A stretch of DNA of 61,099 nucleotides. Source: Gammaproteobacteria bacterium. Its GTDB lineage: Bacteria; Pseudomonadota; Gammaproteobacteria; JAPPPA01. The stretch spans positions 1 through 61,099 of the forward strand of contig JAUHZK010000004.1 of NCBI GenBank assembly GCA_030425645.1, given 5' to 3'. Positions within the stretch are counted from its first letter, which is position 1, and the number at the start of each line of letters is the position of its first letter. Under the pieces are notes generated by a model. That model did not search any database, was not told the DNA's origin, and was given only the letters and a program-made list of their open reading frames with translations. Shown here in pieces: positions 43,008 to 51,900 of this stretch. Both the position numbers and the translations under genes were made by a program.

Positions 43008-43050
43008 CTTTGGACCCCTGACTAGGCGGACTTAGCCAGGGCCGAAGGTT
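42994..43050. terminator. Large imperfect hairpin between nrtS and the convergent quinone oxidoreductase
   Basis: AACCTTCGGCC (42994-43004) pairs with GGCCGAAGGTT (43040-43050). An inner arm, CCCTGACTA with TAGCCAGGG, pairs with one mismatch. No U-tract follows. The position between convergent genes fits a transcription stop or a repeat. Confidence 0.45.
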
Positions 43051-43078
43051 GTATTAAGCATTTCGAGTATTGGTGTTT

Positions 43079-44059
43079 TTATCGTCCGGTGGTTAAAACG
43101 ACTTTACCCACCACCTCACGCTTCAAAATCGCGTCATGCGCTTTCGCTACGTCGGCCAAGTCGTAAGCGCCATGAATCGGCACTTCCATATCGCCGGCAC
43201 CTAGCCACTGCATGATTTGTTTGAAGTTGCTGGCATTTTCTTTCGGATTAACCGCGGCCCATTGGCCCCAGAATACGCCGACCACGCTGGCGTTCTTCAC
43301 CAGCAGGCGATTCACGGCTAATTCAGGAATACGGCCGGAGGCAAAACCGATAATCAAATAACGTGCGCCCCAATTAATAGACTTGATGGCTTGGTCAAAG
43401 ATGTCGCCGCCAACCGCATCAAACACCACATCGGCACCTTTGCCGCCGGTAGCGTTTTTCACTACCTCGCGAATGTCTTCGCGGTTGTAGTTCAGCACTA
43501 GGTCGGCACCGGCCTCGGTGGCTTGTTTAAGCTTTTCGTCTGAGCCGCCGGCGGCAATCACTTTGGCGCCCATGAGTTTGCCGATTTGAATGGTGGCCAT
43601 GCCAACGCCGCCAGTAGCGCCGAGCACCAATAAGGTTTCGCCAGCTTGTAAGTTGCCGCGTTGTTTTAGGGCGTGAATGGAGGTGCCGTACACGCAAGGC
43701 ACCGATGCGGCAGCCTCATAAGATACGGCCGCAGGCATCGGTATGGCGCTGGCGGCGGGAATGACCATCTCGTCGCAATAACCGCCAAGCATGGCGGCGG
43801 CGAAGACTCTGTCGCCAACAGCGTAGTTGTCCACGCCTTCACCGACTTCTAATACCTCGCCAGAAAACTCAATGCCCGGTGTAAAAGGCAGCGGTGGTTT
43901 AACTTGGTATAGGCCTTGAATAATCAGGGTGTCAGGAAAGTTCACGCCGCAAGCATGCACGCCTACGCGAATATGCCCTTTTTTAATGGCGGGGCTGTCC
44001 AGCTCCTTAATAACCAGTTTGTCAGCCGGACCTAGTTCTTCGCATACAACAGCACGCAT
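43079..44059 (-). CDS. NADPH:quinone oxidoreductase family protein (zinc-independent MDR)
   Basis: This is a 326-residue medium-chain reductase/dehydrogenase. The N-terminal GroES-like domain lacks the zinc ligands. The Rossmann motif LVLGATGGVGMATIQIGKL (about 146-164) and the nucleotide-proximal segment VFDAVGGDIFDQAI identify the quinone oxidoreductase branch. It reduces quinones or enoyl compounds. It is divergent from the atu genes across 169 bp, and in that context may handle unsaturated terpenoid intermediates, but this is inference. Confidence 0.92.
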   Translation of the reverse strand: MRAVVCEELGPADKLVIKELDSPAIKKGHIRVGVHACGVNFPDTLIIQGLYQVKPPLPFTPGIEFSGEVLEVGEGVDNYAVGDRVFAAAMLGGYCDEMVIPAASAIPMPAAVSYEAAASVPCVYGTSIHALKQRGNLQAGETLLVLGATGGVGMATIQIGKLMGAKVIAAGGSDEKLKQATEAGADLVLNYNREDIREVVKNATGGKGADVVFDAVGGDIFDQAIKSINWGARYLIIGFASGRIPELAVNRLLVKNASVVGVFWGQWAAVNPKENASNFKQIMQWLGAGDMEVPIHGAYDLADVAKAHDAILKREVVGKVVLTTGR

Positions 44060-44146
44060 TGTTCGTCTCCATTGGAATTTTTGTGCCCGCAGGTTAGCAG
44101 AGCTACGCCGCGCTGCCTACGGCCTCTAAGCTGGAATAAATAACAC

Positions 44147-44175
44147 TTGTTAGCCTCAAAAGTGGGCGTTATAGT
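44147..44175 (+). promoter_or_regulatory. Candidate sigma-70 promoter of the atu cluster
   Basis: TTGTTA (44147-44152) and TATAGT (44170-44175) have an ideal 17-bp spacing. The predicted start near 44182 is about 47 bp upstream of the atuA ATG. Confidence 0.6.
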
Positions 44176-44193
44176 GCGCAATCACTTTTACCA

Positions 44194-44207
44194 AGCAAGC
44201 GCTTGAT
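44194..44207. promoter_or_regulatory. TetR-type operator candidate upstream of atuA
   Basis: CAAGCGCTTG (44196-44205) is a perfect 10-bp palindrome within AAGCAAGCGCTTGATT, lying about 12-25 bp downstream of the predicted start. This form is typical of TetR-family repressors of acyl-CoA catabolism; AtuR is the TetR repressor of atu genes in Pseudomonas. No such regulator gene is in the window. Confidence 0.55.
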
Positions 44208-44228
44208 TAATGACTCTGCGGTGATCAT

Positions 44229-46013
44229 ATGGGCGGCGACAAAATAGTACGAATCGGTTGTGCCAGCGGCTTTTGGGGCGATACCTCGGTGGCGGCGCGA
44301 CAACTGGTTCAGTCCGGTCAGATCGACTATTTGGTGTTTGATTATCTGGCGGAAGTGACCATGTCGATCCTAGCCGGGCAGATGATGAAAGACCCAGAAG
44401 CAGGATACGCCAAAGACTTTATCCGTGTGCTGCAGCCGCTATTGCCCGCCATTAAAGAGCAGGGCATTAAAGTGGTTGCCAATGCGGGTGGTTTAAACCC
44501 GGCGGCTTGTCGCCAAGCCATGTTGGTTGCCGCAGAAGCCGCGGGCGTAGACATTAACGTTGGCATTGTGGAAGGCGACAACCTGGCCCGCCGAGCGGCT
44601 GAGCTACAGAGTTTGCCGGCCTGGGACCAATACGGCGGCGAAGGCGAAAGCTTCCCGTCACGCCCGGTCAGTATTAACGCTTACTTAGGCGCTACACCAG
44701 TAAAAGCGGCCTTAGATGGCGGCGCCGATATTGTGATTACCGGCCGCTGCGTAGACAGCGCCGTAGTGCTTGGCCCGCTGATGCATGAATTTGGCTGGGG
44801 CGAGCAAGACTACGACTTACTTTCAGCCGGTTCGCTAGCCGGTCATATTCTTGAATGCGGCGCCCAATGCACCGGCGGTAATTTCACCGACTGGCAAGAT
44901 GTACCGGATTACGCCCATATGGGTTTCCCTATCGCGGAATGTGCGGCTGACGGCAGCTTTGTCGTCACCAAGCCGGACAACACCGGTGGCCTCGTCAGTA
45001 AAGCCACTGTGGCCGAGCAAATGGTTTATGAAATTGGTGATCCGCGCCAATACATGCTGCCGGATGTGGTCTGCGATTGGACGCAGGTGGCGATCAAGCA
45101 GATCGGTGAAAACCGCGTTGAAGTCAGCAATGCCAAAGGCCTTGCGCCAGCCGCGGAATATAAAGTCTCTGCTACCTATATGGACGGCTTCCGCGCCACT
45201 GGCATGTTGATGGTGGGTGGTATTGATGCCGCCAAGAAAGCCCACACCGTTGCCAATGCCATTATTGAGCGCTGCAATGAAATCTTCGCGGCCATGAAAC
45301 TTGGCCCGTTTTCAGAAGTGAATATTGAAGCCCTAGGTGCGGAAGACACCTATGGCGAACACGCCCGCACCGGCGGCACTCGCGAAGTGTTTTTAAAAAT
45401 GGGCGTTAAGCACCCAGACAAAAAAGCGCTGGTGATTTTCTCCGGCGAAATTGCGCCAGCGGCAACCGGCATGACACCGGGCATTACCGGCTACTTTGGT
45501 GGTCGCCCGAAAGTGTCGCCAGTGATTCGTCTATTCAGTACCCGTATTGCCAAAGCCGATGTGCCGGTGACGGTGGACGTAGGCGACGGCAAGCAAGACA
45601 TCACCATTAATGCGGATGGTGGCTTTGATGCAGGGCAAGTGGCGGAGCAGGCTGAGATTGCTAACCCGCAGGGCGAGAACTTGGTCGAAGTGCCACTAGT
45701 GAAACTCGCTTGGGGCCGCAGCGGCGACAAAGGCGACCATGCCAATATCGGCATTATTGCCCGTGAAGCGGAATATCTGCCGTGGATTCGCGCGGCGCTA
45801 AGCACCGACGCTGTTAAACAGTATTTCTCACATATCTGCGAAGGTGATGTCTTCCGTTGGGAGTTGCCGGGCATTGATGGCCTCAACTTCCTACTCAAAA
45901 ACACCCTTGGTGGCGGTGGCATTGCCAGCTTACGCGCTGACCCGCAGGGCAAATGCTTTGCGCAAATGCTGCTCGACTATTCAATTTCAATTCCCGAAGA
46001 ATTGGTGAAATAA
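44229..46013 (+). CDS. atuA: Acyclic terpene utilisation protein AtuA (DUF1446)
   Basis: This 594-residue protein carries the AtuA/DUF1446 domain: VRIGCASGFWGDT at the start, VFDYLAEVTMSILA, and VVANAGGLNPAACRQAML. A C-terminal domain of the same family carries AWGRSGDKGDHANIGIIAR at about 493-511. Its biochemical role in citronellol/geraniol degradation is not established, though it is required in Pseudomonas. It is the first gene of the cluster and its stop is followed immediately by the carboxylase beta-subunit ATG. Confidence 0.93.
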   Translation: MGGDKIVRIGCASGFWGDTSVAARQLVQSGQIDYLVFDYLAEVTMSILAGQMMKDPEAGYAKDFIRVLQPLLPAIKEQGIKVVANAGGLNPAACRQAMLVAAEAAGVDINVGIVEGDNLARRAAELQSLPAWDQYGGEGESFPSRPVSINAYLGATPVKAALDGGADIVITGRCVDSAVVLGPLMHEFGWGEQDYDLLSAGSLAGHILECGAQCTGGNFTDWQDVPDYAHMGFPIAECAADGSFVVTKPDNTGGLVSKATVAEQMVYEIGDPRQYMLPDVVCDWTQVAIKQIGENRVEVSNAKGLAPAAEYKVSATYMDGFRATGMLMVGGIDAAKKAHTVANAIIERCNEIFAAMKLGPFSEVNIEALGAEDTYGEHARTGGTREVFLKMGVKHPDKKALVIFSGEIAPAATGMTPGITGYFGGRPKVSPVIRLFSTRIAKADVPVTVDVGDGKQDITINADGGFDAGQVAEQAEIANPQGENLVEVPLVKLAWGRSGDKGDHANIGIIAREAEYLPWIRAALSTDAVKQYFSHICEGDVFRWELPGIDGLNFLLKNTLGGGGIASLRADPQGKCFAQMLLDYSISIPEELVK

Positions 46014-47627
46014 ATGCCAGTTATCGACACTCAAATAGATAACCAATCGACCGACTTTGCCACTAAGCGCGAAGAAATGTTGGCGGCGATTAAAGAAATG
46101 CGCGATGCCGAAGGGCGGGTGATCGCCTCCGAGCAAGCCAAGCGTGAAAAATTCCATAAGCGTGGTCAGCTGCTGCCGCGCGAGCGAGTGAACCTGCTTT
46201 TAGACAGAGGCTCGCCTTTCTTGGAAATCTCAACCCTCTGCAGTTATGGGTTGTATGGAGACAAAGACGGCAGCACAGCCGGCGGCAATTCCATTATTGG
46301 CATTGGCTATGTCAGCGGTGTGCGCTGCTTAGTCAATGCCAGTAATGCCGCCATTAAAGGCGGCACTATGTCGCCGTTGGGGATCCACAAAACCCTGCGC
46401 GCCCAAGAAATCGCGCTAAAACAAAAATTACCGGTGGTGTCGCTGATTGAATCGGGCGGCGCTGACCTCACCCAACAGGCCGAAGTGTTTATTCCCGGCG
46501 GCAAAATCTTCGCCAATGAAGCACGTATGTCTGCTGCAGGCATTCCGCAAATTGCGGTAGTGCACGGTTCTAGTACGGCCGGTGGCGCCTATATGCCGGG
46601 CTTGTCGGACTACGTGATTATGGTGCGCAAGAAGGCCAAGGTGTTCCTCGCTGGGCCTCCACTGCTAAAAGCTGCGACCGGCGAAATTGCGACCGATGAG
46701 GAGCTGGGTGGCGCTGAAATGCACTGCCAAGTCGCAGGCACCTCTGAGTGGATGGCGGAAGATGACCGCGATGCCATTCGCCAAGCGCGTGAAGTCGTCG
46801 CTGGCCTCGGTTGGAATGACAAAGCCGACTCAGCGCCAAGCATGTACGCTGAGCCCAAATACTCGCCAGAAGAATTAGCCGGCGTAGTGCCGGTGGATTA
46901 CCGCAAGCCTTACGACTGTCGCGAAGTGATTGCGCGTATTACCGACGGCTCTGACTTTAACGAATTCAAAGCCGAGTTTGACCAACAAACGATTTGTGGC
47001 CGCGCCAAAATTGAAGGCCGCACCGTCGGCATTCTGGCCAACAACGGCCCGATTACGGCACAGGGTGCGAACAAAGCGGGCCAATTTATTCAGCTCTGCT
47101 GTCAAACCAATACGCCGTTGGTATTCCTGCAAAACACCACCGGCTATATGGTCGGCACCTCAAGTGAGCAAGCCGGCATTGTTAAGCACGGTTCAAAAAT
47201 GGTGCAGGCGGTGACCAATGCCACCGTGCCGAAAATCACCATTGTTTTGGGTGGTTCGTTCGGCGCTGGTAACTACGGCATGTGTGGCCGTGGTTTTGAT
47301 CCTGACTTTATTTTTGCTTGGCCAAACAGCCGCACCGCGGTAATGGGTGGCGAGCAGGCCGGCACGGTGATGCGCATCGTTGCCGAGATGCAGGGCAAAG
47401 CCCGCGGCCAAGAAATCCCAGAAGAAATGCTTGACGGCATTAAACAAAAACTACAAGCCAAGTTTGAAGCCGAAGCACACAGCATTGCCGCCACCGCGCG
47501 TTTATTTGATGACGGTCTAATCGACCCACGCGACACCCGTCGCGTGATCGGCTACTGCCTATCTATCGTCACCGACGCTCGTGAGCGCGAACTACAACCT
47601 AATACCTTTGGTGTGGCTCGTTTCTAA
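46014..47627 (+). CDS. atuC: Geranyl-CoA carboxylase beta subunit AtuC
   Basis: This is the carboxyltransferase subunit (537 residues) that transfers CO2 from biotin to the gamma-methyl carbon of geranyl-CoA. The crotonase-like carboxyltransferase fold shows SLIESGGADLTQQ, VHGSSTAGGAYMPGLSDY, and the second half GGSFGAGNYGMCGRGFDPDF with MGGEQAGTVM. It is closely related to methylcrotonyl-CoA carboxylase beta (LiuB). The atu context favours geranyl-CoA, although some enzymes accept both. It begins at the base after the atuA stop. The biotin-bearing alpha subunit is atuF. Confidence 0.88.
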   Translation: MPVIDTQIDNQSTDFATKREEMLAAIKEMRDAEGRVIASEQAKREKFHKRGQLLPRERVNLLLDRGSPFLEISTLCSYGLYGDKDGSTAGGNSIIGIGYVSGVRCLVNASNAAIKGGTMSPLGIHKTLRAQEIALKQKLPVVSLIESGGADLTQQAEVFIPGGKIFANEARMSAAGIPQIAVVHGSSTAGGAYMPGLSDYVIMVRKKAKVFLAGPPLLKAATGEIATDEELGGAEMHCQVAGTSEWMAEDDRDAIRQAREVVAGLGWNDKADSAPSMYAEPKYSPEELAGVVPVDYRKPYDCREVIARITDGSDFNEFKAEFDQQTICGRAKIEGRTVGILANNGPITAQGANKAGQFIQLCCQTNTPLVFLQNTTGYMVGTSSEQAGIVKHGSKMVQAVTNATVPKITIVLGGSFGAGNYGMCGRGFDPDFIFAWPNSRTAVMGGEQAGTVMRIVAEMQGKARGQEIPEEMLDGIKQKLQAKFEAEAHSIAATARLFDDGLIDPRDTRRVIGYCLSIVTDARERELQPNTFGVARF

Positions 47628-47662
47628 GCCGGCACCAGACTAGATATTTTTGGAGACTTTTA

Positions 47663-48823
47663 ATGATTTTTACCCACGAACACGACGAAATTAAAAAAAC
47701 CACCAAACGCTTTGTTGAGGATGTGATTAATCCCAATATCGAAGAGTGGGAACGCGATGGCATGTTTCCAGCGCATGAAGTGATGAAAGCGGCCGGCGAT
47801 CTTGGCTTGCTGGGTATTACCAAGCCAGAGTCGGTGGGTGGTATGGCTTTGGATTACTCATACGAAGTCGCCTTTGCGGAAGGTCTTGGCCATGCCCGTC
47901 ATGGCGGTGTACCGATGGCGATTGGTGTGCAAACCGATATGGCAACACCTGCGCTAGCGCGTTTTGGTAGCACAGAGTTACAAGAAGAATTTCTAGCGCC
48001 AGCCGTTGCCGGTGATCAAGTCGCTTGTGTGGCGGTATCTGAGCCGGGTGCTGGTTCTGACGTGGCAAATATTCAAACTCATGCGCGTAAAGACGGCGAC
48101 GACTACATCATCAACGGTTCAAAAATGTGGATCACCAACGGCACCCAAGCGGATTGGGCCTGCATGTTGGTTAACACCAACCCAGACGAAAAACGCCACA
48201 CCAACAAGTCATTGATTGTGGTGCCGCTGGATGCGAAAGGCGTAAACCGCGAAACCAAGTTAGACAAGTTGGGCATGCGCGCGTCGGATACGGCGATGAT
48301 TTTCTTGGATGAAGTGCGCGTGCCGCAGCGCAACCTAATCGGCCAAGAAGGCGCCGGTTTTACTTATCAAATGATGCAATTCCAAGAAGAGCGCCTTTAC
48401 CTAACCGCCAGCGTGATCGAAGGCCTACAGGACTGCATTAACGAAACCATCGACTACACCCGCCAACGCAAAATCTTTAACAGCACCGTGCTGGATCAGC
48501 AGTACGTGCACTACCGTTTGGCGGAGTTAAAAACCGAAGTCGAAGCCGTGCGTTCAATGATCTATCGCGCTACCGCGGATTATGTGAACGGCAAAGACGT
48601 AGTTGAGTTGGCTTCTATGGCCAAGCTAAAAATCGGTCGTCTCTGCCGTGAAGTTACCGACACCTGTATCCAATTCTGGGGTGGCCAAGGCTTTATGCAA
48701 GAAAACCTCTGCGCTCAGCAATACCGCGATATGCGTTTGGTTTCTATCGGCGGCGGCGCCGACGAAGTCATGCTCAGCATTATCTGCAAATACATGGGTA
48801 CACTGCCTAAGCCGGGTAAATAA
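47663..48823 (+). CDS. atuD: Citronellyl-CoA dehydrogenase AtuD (acyl-CoA dehydrogenase)
   Basis: This is a 386-residue flavin-dependent acyl-CoA dehydrogenase. Signatures are CVAVSEPGAGSDVANIQTHA (FAD/substrate loop), GSKMWITNGTQADW and a C-terminal QFWGGQGFMQENLCAQQYRD. It oxidises citronellyl-CoA to geranyl-CoA if the cluster assignment is right. TTTTTGGAGAC provides a ribosome site. A REP-type element separates it from atuE. Confidence 0.87.
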   Translation: MIFTHEHDEIKKTTKRFVEDVINPNIEEWERDGMFPAHEVMKAAGDLGLLGITKPESVGGMALDYSYEVAFAEGLGHARHGGVPMAIGVQTDMATPALARFGSTELQEEFLAPAVAGDQVACVAVSEPGAGSDVANIQTHARKDGDDYIINGSKMWITNGTQADWACMLVNTNPDEKRHTNKSLIVVPLDAKGVNRETKLDKLGMRASDTAMIFLDEVRVPQRNLIGQEGAGFTYQMMQFQEERLYLTASVIEGLQDCINETIDYTRQRKIFNSTVLDQQYVHYRLAELKTEVEAVRSMIYRATADYVNGKDVVELASMAKLKIGRLCREVTDTCIQFWGGQGFMQENLCAQQYRDMRLVSIGGGADEVMLSIICKYMGTLPKPGK

Positions 48824-48835
48824 GAGAATCACTCC

Positions 48836-48890
48836 CCTTCGACAGGCTCAGGGCGATCGGATATCCCGTTAGTCCTGAGCTTGTCGAAGG
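48836..48890. repeat. REP-type inverted repeat between atuD and atuE
   Basis: CCTTCGACAGGCTCAGG (48836-48852) and CCTGAGCTTGTCGAAGG (48874-48890) are inverted with one mismatch and 21 bp between. This core (CCTTCGACAAGCTCAGG) is a dispersed palindrome known from many proteobacterial genomes. It lies within an operon and could form a transcript-stabilising stem. Confidence 0.85.
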
Positions 48891-48917
48891 ACGAAAAGAC
48901 AGAACGAAGTAATAACA

Positions 48918-49736
48918 ATGCCATTACCTAACTGCGAAACCTTACAACTCGATTTGGCCGAGGGTGTATTAACCATCACCCTTAATCGGCCCGATTGCCG
49001 TAATGCCATGAACATTACTTTGGTCAATGAATTGATCGAGGCGTTTGACGCGGTTGCCGAAGATCGCAGTGTGCGGGCGATTGTGGTGCGTGGCGCTGAT
49101 GGCAATTTCTGCGCCGGTGCCGACATTAAAGATATGGCCGGTGCGCGCGCTAAGCCCATTACTGCCGAAGGCACCGTAGACGGCGACCCCATCGCAAAAT
49201 TTAATCGCCGTTTTGGCGATTTGATGGAAAAAGCCAACCACGCGCCACAGGCCGTGATCGCTTATATCGAAGGTGCGGTTTTGGGCGGTGGTTTTGGTTT
49301 GAGCTGTGTCTCTGACGTGGCGATCTGCCATGCCGAGGCGCAGTTTGGTTTGCCAGAAACCGGCCTCGGCATTACCCCGGCGCAAATCGCGCCGTTTGTG
49401 GTGCAACGTATTGGGATTACTCAAGCGCGCCGCTTGGGTGTAACCGGCGGTCGTTTCGATGGCCGTTACGCGCATCAACTGGGTTTAGTACATGAGGTTT
49501 GTGACAGCGCCGAGGAAATGGGCGCGCTACTCGCTAAAACCCTAAAACAAGTACGCCGTTGTGCGCCGGGCGCAAACGCTGGCACTAAAGCTGTGATGCT
49601 GCGGGTTGGTACCGCGCCGATGAACGAATTATTAGACCGCGCTGCGATTGAATTTGCAGCCGCCGCGCGGGGTGAAGAGGGCGTAGAAGGCATGACAGCC
49701 TTTATAGAAAAACGCCAGCCTAGCTGGAATGAGTAA
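48918..49736 (+). CDS. atuE: Isohexenylglutaconyl-CoA hydratase AtuE (enoyl-CoA hydratase family)
   Basis: This is a 272-residue crotonase-fold enzyme. The oxyanion-hole segments are NFCAGADIKDMAG and IEGAVLGGGFGLSCVSD, with FGLPETGLGITPAQIAPFVV matching AtuE/LiuC-type hydratases. It would hydrate the product of geranyl-CoA carboxylase. The neighbouring carboxylase and dehydrogenase support the name. A 137-bp repeat element, absent from typical atu operons, follows the stop. Confidence 0.86.
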   Translation: MPLPNCETLQLDLAEGVLTITLNRPDCRNAMNITLVNELIEAFDAVAEDRSVRAIVVRGADGNFCAGADIKDMAGARAKPITAEGTVDGDPIAKFNRRFGDLMEKANHAPQAVIAYIEGAVLGGGFGLSCVSDVAICHAEAQFGLPETGLGITPAQIAPFVVQRIGITQARRLGVTGGRFDGRYAHQLGLVHEVCDSAEEMGALLAKTLKQVRRCAPGANAGTKAVMLRVGTAPMNELLDRAAIEFAAAARGEEGVEGMTAFIEKRQPSWNE

Positions 49737-49737
49737 T

Positions 49738-49874
49738 GGCCACGGAATCCACGAAACCCACTAAAAAATTCAAAGTGGTTGGCTGGTGCGTGATGCCTTC
49801 TCAATAACGGAAAAATTTGAAAAGCTGTAGAGCCCTTTCTTGAAAACTTTCGTGGATTTAGTGGGTTTCGCGGC
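49738..49874. repeat. Inverted-repeat element between atuE and atuF
   Basis: CGAAACCCACTAAA (49752-49765) and its exact complement TTTAGTGGGTTTCG (49857-49870) bound a 119-bp segment. The outer flanks GCCACGGAATCCA and TTTCGTGGA add short CCACGAA motifs in both orientations. This TTTCGTGG-type family looks like a MITE or REP-like element. It fills nearly all of the 157-bp gap and lies inside an otherwise tight operon. Confidence 0.65.
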
Positions 49875-49893
49875 TATAAAAAAGAGCTAATCA

Positions 49894-51900
49894 ATGTTCA
49901 ATAAAGTCTTAATCGCCAACCGTGGTGAAATTGCTTGCCGCGTTATTCAGGGCGCACGCTCACTGGGTTACGGCACCGTTGCCGTGTATTCAGATGCTGA
50001 TGCGCAAGCGCGCCATGTGCAACTGGCTGACGAAGCCGTGCATATTGGCCCGGCGGCCTCTGCCGAAAGCTATTTAAGAATTGAAAATATCATTGCCGCC
50101 GCCAAACAAACTGGCGCTGATGCAGTGCACCCTGGTTATGGCTTTTTAGCTGAAAACGCTGACTTCGCCGCAGCCTGTGCCGATGCGGGCATTACCTTTA
50201 TTGGCCCATCGCCAGAAGCCATTACCGTGATGGGTAGCAAGCGGATTTCTAAGGCCAAGATGATTGAAGCGGGGGTGCCTTGCATTCCCGGCAGCAACCC
50301 CAAAGAAGCCCAAGATGATGACGCCCTAATCGAAGCCGCCAAAGGCATGGAATTGCCGGTGATGGTGAAAGCCAGTGCCGGTGGTGGTGGCCGCGGTATG
50401 CGTTTGGTGTTTAATGAGGCGGACCTGCCCGATGCGATTGCCTCGGCGCGGTCAGAGGCAGAAAAGTCTTTTGGTAACGGCGAGTTGATCGTTGAAAAAG
50501 CGGTGGTGAATGCTCGCCACGTAGAGATTCAAGTGTTCGGCGATACCCACGGTGATGCTGTTCACTTAGGCGAGCGTGATTGCTCAGTACAGCGTCGTCA
50601 CCAAAAACTGATTGAAGAAAGCCCATCGCCAGCGGTGGACAAAGCGCTGCGTGCGCGCATGGGCGAGGCCGCTGTAAATGCTGCAAAGGCCGTAAATTAT
50701 GTTGGCGCAGGCACGGTGGAATTCCTGCTGGCGCCAAATGGCGAGTTCTATTTCTTAGAAATGAATACACGCCTACAGGTAGAACACCCGGTCACCGAAT
50801 TGGTTACCGGCGAAGACCTAGTGCAATGGCAGCTACGCGTTGCCGCGGGCGAGCCACTGCCGAAAACCCAAGAACAGATCAGCCTGAATGGCTGGGCGAT
50901 TGAAGTGCGTCTCTGCACCGAAGATGCCGCTAACGACTTTTTACCGCAAACCGGCCCGGTGCTGCATTGGCAGGTTTCCAGTCGCGATGGCCTACGTACT
51001 GACTATGCGCTGCTGAGCGGTGGCGAAGTCAGCCCGTGGTATGACTCCATGCAGGCCAAAGTAATTGCTTACGGCCCGACCCGCGATGCTGCGCGCCGCC
51101 GTTTGATCGCCGCATTGGCTGAAACCCAACTTTACGGTGTTACCAGCAACCGCGACTTCCTTGCCGATATGTTGGCGCATGATGTGTTTGCTGGCGGTGA
51201 TTTCAGTACCGGCTTTATTGAAGAACATTTTGCTGATGGTTTTGATGCCAGCGCAGACTTCCTGCAGCTAGCTACGGCCGCCGCCGCGCTTTACTTAGAT
51301 GATGCCGCCGAGCTACAACAGCAAGCTGGTTTCGATGGCGGCTTGTGTGCCTGGAATAGCGCTGACGGCAATAGCAACGAATTCAAACTTGTCGTGGATG
51401 AGCAAGAACAAGCTCTCCAGCTGACGCCTTTGCGCGACCAAACCGTTAGCGTGACAGATGGTGAAAACACCTTAGAAATTCAGTGGCAAACCTGTGGGCA
51501 AGTCGATGGTGTGGGGCAATTTAGCTATGTCATAGACGAAGACCGCCATACCGCTAGCTATACCCGAAATGGTGCCGAGCTATGGCTGGACGCACCAAAC
51601 GCAAACGGCCTGCAGCGCATTGTTCGCGTTTTAGACAACACGCTAGCGCCACCTGAAAAAGCTGCCGAAGGTTCTGATGGTCGCGTCACCGCGCCAATGG
51701 ATGGCTCCGTCGTTAAAGTCCTAGTCAGCCCTGGCGATAAAGTCGAACTCGGCCAAGCCGTTGCCGCTATGGAAGCCATGAAAATGGAGTTAACCCTAAC
51801 GGCGGGTGTTGCCGGAACCGTTGAAAGCGTCGAAGTCGAAGCCGGCCAAACCGTTAAGCAGCGTCAGCTGCTAGTCGCAATTACGCCCGACGAGAATTAG
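49894..51900 (+). CDS. atuF: Geranyl-CoA carboxylase alpha subunit AtuF (biotin carboxylase + biotin carrier)
   Basis: This 668-residue subunit has a biotin carboxylase domain (1-450) with KASAGGGGRGMR (ATP-binding Gly loop), HVEIQVFGDTHG and EMNTRLQVEHPVTE. A beta-rich linker domain (about 500-590) follows, then a C-terminal biotinyl domain with the AMKM site at Lys630. It pairs with AtuC. LiuD/MccA is the close alternative; the gene order points to geranyl-CoA. The stop codon lies within an 8-bp sequence that recurs beyond the next two genes, and overlaps the convergent channel gene by 4 bp. Confidence 0.88.
   Translation: MFNKVLIANRGEIACRVIQGARSLGYGTVAVYSDADAQARHVQLADEAVHIGPAASAESYLRIENIIAAAKQTGADAVHPGYGFLAENADFAAACADAGITFIGPSPEAITVMGSKRISKAKMIEAGVPCIPGSNPKEAQDDDALIEAAKGMELPVMVKASAGGGGRGMRLVFNEADLPDAIASARSEAEKSFGNGELIVEKAVVNARHVEIQVFGDTHGDAVHLGERDCSVQRRHQKLIEESPSPAVDKALRARMGEAAVNAAKAVNYVGAGTVEFLLAPNGEFYFLEMNTRLQVEHPVTELVTGEDLVQWQLRVAAGEPLPKTQEQISLNGWAIEVRLCTEDAANDFLPQTGPVLHWQVSSRDGLRTDYALLSGGEVSPWYDSMQAKVIAYGPTRDAARRRLIAALAETQLYGVTSNRDFLADMLAHDVFAGGDFSTGFIEEHFADGFDASADFLQLATAAAALYLDDAAELQQQAGFDGGLCAWNSADGNSNEFKLVVDEQEQALQLTPLRDQTVSVTDGENTLEIQWQTCGQVDGVGQFSYVIDEDRHTASYTRNGAELWLDAPNANGLQRIVRVLDNTLAPPEKAAEGSDGRVTAPMDGSVVKVLVSPGDKVELGQAVAAMEAMKMELTLTAGVAGTVESVEVEAGQTVKQRQLLVAITPDEN

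Noticed and set aside
49736-49807. A 23-codon ORF starting within the atuE stop (TAATG)
   Set aside because: It lies mostly in the repeated CCACGAAACCCAC element and its composition is explained by that repeat; it has no protein-like features.
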